From NCBI GenBank assembly GCA_900552875.1, contig USCS01000059.1, positions 1-8,551 on the forward strand: DNA of 8,551 bases, given 5' to 3'. Positions 6,582 to 8,551 of this stretch are shown here, piece by piece; the first letter of the stretch is position 1, and every line of letters starts with the position of its first letter. Origin of the DNA: an uncultured Collinsella sp. Lineage in GTDB: Bacteria; Actinomycetota; Coriobacteriia; Coriobacteriales; Coriobacteriaceae. The notes under the pieces are model-generated. The model made no database searches, had not been told where the DNA came from, and saw only the letters and a list, made by a program, of their open reading frames with translations. The position numbers were made by a program, and so were the translations under genes.

Positions 6582-8005
6582 CACTCACCCGCCCGCGGCA
6601 TCAGCACGATCATACGCAGCTGACCGGCCTCGCCCTCAAGACGATACGCCACGTTACGCCCCTGCAGTGCAACCTCGAGCTCGTGCGCGGCGGGCGCCTG
6701 CGACAAGTCTTCCTCGTCGTTGGAAAAGAGCGTGGCACGCAGCTCCACGCTGCACGAATCGTGTTCGCTCAGATGGTACATGAGTGCCGGATGATCGGTG
6801 GTGTAGGCGAAAAACGCAAAGTCATACACGCAGTCGTACAGCGCGCTTACCGTACTGGCATGCATCGGACGCTGCATGGCGATGATCGAAGCGCAGTCGA
6901 CATCGATGGTGCGCAAGTCACTTGCTAGCTCGTTGGCAATGAGTTGGATGCGATCACGGTCAAATCCGCTTTCCCCATGCTGCGCCAACGTGAGCGAGCC
7001 CTTGCGTTTGCAATAGGCGACGAGCATCTTGGCACATTGCAGCATGCGATAGCGCTCGTGCGAGGATGCCTCATCGGTTAACGGCGGCAGCGAGCTCAGC
7101 AGCCCATACATCTCATCGAGCGCGCGGGCAAGCGCCTGGTCAACATCTTTGACCAGCAAGGCCTCGGCCTCCTGGTCGGCAAGATGCGTCTTAAGATCGT
7201 AGTCGGCCGTAAGCAGTTCGTTTTGGCGCTGCAATTCCATGCGCCGGTACGCCAGCTCGCGGTTGAGCTCGTTGAGCTCCGATACGTCTTGGGCGAGCAA
7301 TGCCGATCCGCCCAGCAGCGGAAAGGCGCGGTACATCACATCGGGATCGGACGCCACGGTAAAGGCGTGGGCATGCCCGTGCTCCTGAGCGCGCAGCTCT
7401 TCGCGCACGCCCGCCGGAATCGGCTTTGATACCGGCGTGGCATAGACTTCCTGCAGGTCGCGCGTTATAACCTTAAGATCGAGCGGCAGGGTGTCGAAAA
7501 TGTTGGCAATGCCGTGGTACGACGGAATGACGCCGCAATCGAGGCAAATCTCGAGCGTCACCACGCACAGCACGCAATAGACGAGCGAAAAGTTGAGCTT
7601 CCATGCCCAAGGCACGCGCAGGGCGTACGAAATGGCAAAGAACGCGCCGCCCGACAGCACGAGTGCCGCCGTGCCCGAAAAACGTTGGACACGATAGGAC
7701 GAGGAGCGCCCCACCAAAATGAAAAAGGCCACGAAGTTAAAGGCCGTCCATATCAGAACGGCAAAATAACCCCAGCCGTACGTGTAGTCGTTACTCCAGG
7801 TGTCGCTTGTGCGATCAAAGTGGAATACCTGCCGGTGGAAATCGTTGGTGAGCACAAACCCGATGAGCAGGATAGCCGCGATCCACAGGGCCGTACGGCA
7901 GCGGCGACCCACGCGATGTTGTTCCAACCCTGCAAGGCGCAGGCCGCACAGCTGGTAGAGGAGCGGAATGAGCGTCATGGGCACATAGTACAGGTACCAC
8001 AGCAC
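6581..8005 (-). CDS. Histidine-kinase-7TM-type sensor, downstream part of a split gene, kinase core degenerate
   Basis: This 474-residue reading, counted from GTG at 8005, is probably not an independent gene but the larger part of a sensor interrupted by the TAA at 8033. Five membrane segments remain (about 2-22, 38-54, 78-98, 111-131, 137-158). The loop TNDFHRQVFHFD (53-64) and CGVIPSYHGIANIFD (157-171) match hallmarks I recall from the N-terminal 7TM region of histidine kinases. A PAS-like stretch (about 165-245, ending LLAQDVSELNELN) and a coiled coil (about 243-283) follow. Where an HDxxGQ helix is expected the sequence reads LLVKDVDQAL (283-292), with Lys at the His position; a family-like AYCKRKGSLTL stretch lies at 330-340; no N box or G box is visible in 350-474. 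It is thus probably a pseudokinase sensor for the next gene. No Shine-Dalgarno precedes GTG 8005, so without read-through or repair it may not be translated well. Confidence 0.75.
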   Translation of the reverse strand: MLWYLYYVPMTLIPLLYQLCGLRLAGLEQHRVGRRCRTALWIAAILLIGFVLTNDFHRQVFHFDRTSDTWSNDYTYGWGYFAVLIWTAFNFVAFFILVGRSSSYRVQRFSGTAALVLSGGAFFAISYALRVPWAWKLNFSLVYCVLCVVTLEICLDCGVIPSYHGIANIFDTLPLDLKVITRDLQEVYATPVSKPIPAGVREELRAQEHGHAHAFTVASDPDVMYRAFPLLGGSALLAQDVSELNELNRELAYRRMELQRQNELLTADYDLKTHLADQEAEALLVKDVDQALARALDEMYGLLSSLPPLTDEASSHERYRMLQCAKMLVAYCKRKGSLTLAQHGESGFDRDRIQLIANELASDLRTIDVDCASIIAMQRPMHASTVSALYDCVYDFAFFAYTTDHPALMYHLSEHDSCSVELRATLFSNDEEDLSQAPAAHELEVALQGRNVAYRLEGEAGQLRMIVLMPRAGE

Positions 8006-8032
8006 GGTGGCATAGAACGGCGTGAACGACTT

Positions 8033-8035
8033 TTA
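8033..8035 (-). other. In-frame TAA interrupting the membrane sensor gene
   Basis: On the minus strand the sequence reads ATC CTC AAG TAA AAG TCG TTC, and the same frame continues open for 483 codons to TGA at 6583. The upstream part ends in a membrane helix, and nine codons later the next helix begins (LWYLYYVP). A single base change would restore a sense codon. It could be a true nonsense mutation, a sequencing error, or a recoded stop; the first two are more likely. Confidence 0.7.
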
Positions 8036-8464
8036 CTTGAGGATGACCTCGATCATCCACAGGGCGCTGATGGTGGCAACGGCAACGAGGCGCCGGCGCA
8101 AGACGTAATCCAGACAGCGCAGATAGACCAGCACACCCCAGATTGAGAACGCGACGGCAGCGACAAGCAGCGGAATCGAGCTCGAATGGATAAGCCCGTC
8201 CACGACCTCTTTGGACACCTCGCTATAGATGGGCACGGTGTTGGAGAGCTTGGGATCGGAAGCGAATGACGCCGGCAAGACCGCCAAAAGCAGAAGAAAC
8301 AGTGCGGTTATGACGCCGGCAATGACGAAGGCGCGACGACGGTACACCAGGTGCGTTATGCCAACGAGGAATCGCGGCATGGCGAAGAGCCTGCCGCCCC
8401 TGGGATCCGCTACCGGCGCGGATCGGGCGGCCGCATGGCCGATATGTCGCTCGCGGGTACCCAT
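8033..8464 (-). CDS. N-terminal membrane part of the split 7TM-type sensor
   Basis: This 143-residue product would end at the in-frame TAA. It holds three hydrophobic segments (about 46-67, 97-116, 125-141), with a short basic region before the first (YRRRAF, 41-46) and the loop 68-96 probably outside the cell. Joined through the stop to the five helices of the following frame it makes one continuous eight-helix domain. Two starts are possible. ATG at 8464 lies nine bases after a TACACT -10-like box and could be leaderless. ATG at 8380 (MPRFLVGITHLVYRRR) gives a more usual N-terminus for such sensors and has a weak GGCAGG nine bases upstream. The first 28 residues from 8464 look unlike a conserved domain, so 8380 may be right. 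It could be a stand-alone three-helix protein, but the frame continuity argues for a broken gene. Confidence 0.6.
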   Translation of the reverse strand: MGTRERHIGHAAARSAPVADPRGGRLFAMPRFLVGITHLVYRRRAFVIAGVITALFLLLLAVLPASFASDPKLSNTVPIYSEVSKEVVDGLIHSSSIPLLVAAVAFSIWGVLVYLRCLDYVLRRRLVAVATISALWMIEVILK

Positions 8465-8473
8465 AGTGCTTTT

Positions 8474-8479
8474 AGTGTA
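8474..8479 (-). promoter_or_regulatory. Possible -10 box of the sensor-kinase-regulator operon
   Basis: Read on the minus strand the bases are TACACT, a good TANNNT match, followed by AAAAGCACT and the ATG at 8464. No good -35 hexamer lies 16-18 bases upstream. The closeness to the ATG fits the leaderless transcripts common in actinobacteria. Confidence 0.35.
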
Positions 8480-8494
8480 CCGACAGGCGGGCTC

Positions 8495-8541
8495 AAAAAA
8501 CGGGCCGCATGTCCCAAAATCCGTAGACGGCAAAGCGCCCG
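8495..8541 (-). terminator. Possible terminator of a gene beyond the right edge
   Basis: On the minus strand CGGGC and GC (8541-8535) can pair with GC and GCCCG (8508-8501), with one bulge and a 26-base loop that itself contains CCGT/ACGG. Six T (8500-8495) follow directly. The loop is long and the stem imperfect, so this is tentative; the T-run is the stronger evidence. Confidence 0.25.
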
Positions 8542-8551
8542 ACGAGCACAA

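Noticed and set aside
7514..8146. Plus-strand open frame of 210 codons opposite the sensor gene
   Set aside because: The opposite strand has consistent membrane helices and family hallmarks; this frame is rich in Arg, Gln and His, with no ribosome site or domain.

Overview
The window looks like chromosomal DNA of a high-GC, gut-type actinobacterium of the class Coriobacteriia, most likely Collinsella or a close relative. This is inferred from codon use (the four plus-strand genes almost never use TTA, CTA or TCA), from the combination of families, and from my memory of similar neighbourhoods. No rRNA, tRNA, CRISPR or mobile element is visible.

Left half, plus strand (87-4358): three closely spaced genes, each with a good Shine-Dalgarno, encode zinc-ribbon proteins. 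They are a DUF4428-type protein with a zinc knuckle at each end, a TFIIB-type double zinc-ribbon protein with a C-terminal pair of membrane helices, and an SPFH (stomatin/prohibitin-like, YdjI/COG4260-type) protein ending in two tandem zinc ribbons. A hairpin separates them from a fourth gene, a secreted acidic lipoprotein with a lipocalin-like and an Ig-like part. A strong intrinsic terminator (4408-4447) closes the unit. The trio resembles the Bacillus subtilis ydjGHI set that recruits PspA to the membrane, but no PspA gene is seen here. A role in membrane or envelope stress is inferred.

Right half, minus strand (8464 down to 4468): a convergent two-component cluster. It runs from a multi-pass sensor of the histidine-kinase 7TM type, through an intact HDxxGQ-type histidine kinase with its own membrane and PAS-like regions, to a NarL/LuxR-type response regulator. 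Kinase and regulator overlap by ATGA, and the sensor and kinase overlap at TGATG, so the three are likely translationally coupled.

The most notable point is that the first sensor is split by an in-frame TAA at 8033-8035. The parts before and after the stop are in the same frame, only nine codons lie between the stop and the next usable start, no ribosome binding site follows, and together they make one complete membrane domain. The downstream part also lacks a phospho-acceptor histidine and the ATP-binding N and G boxes. It therefore looks like a catalytically dead sensor that feeds the intact kinase next to it.
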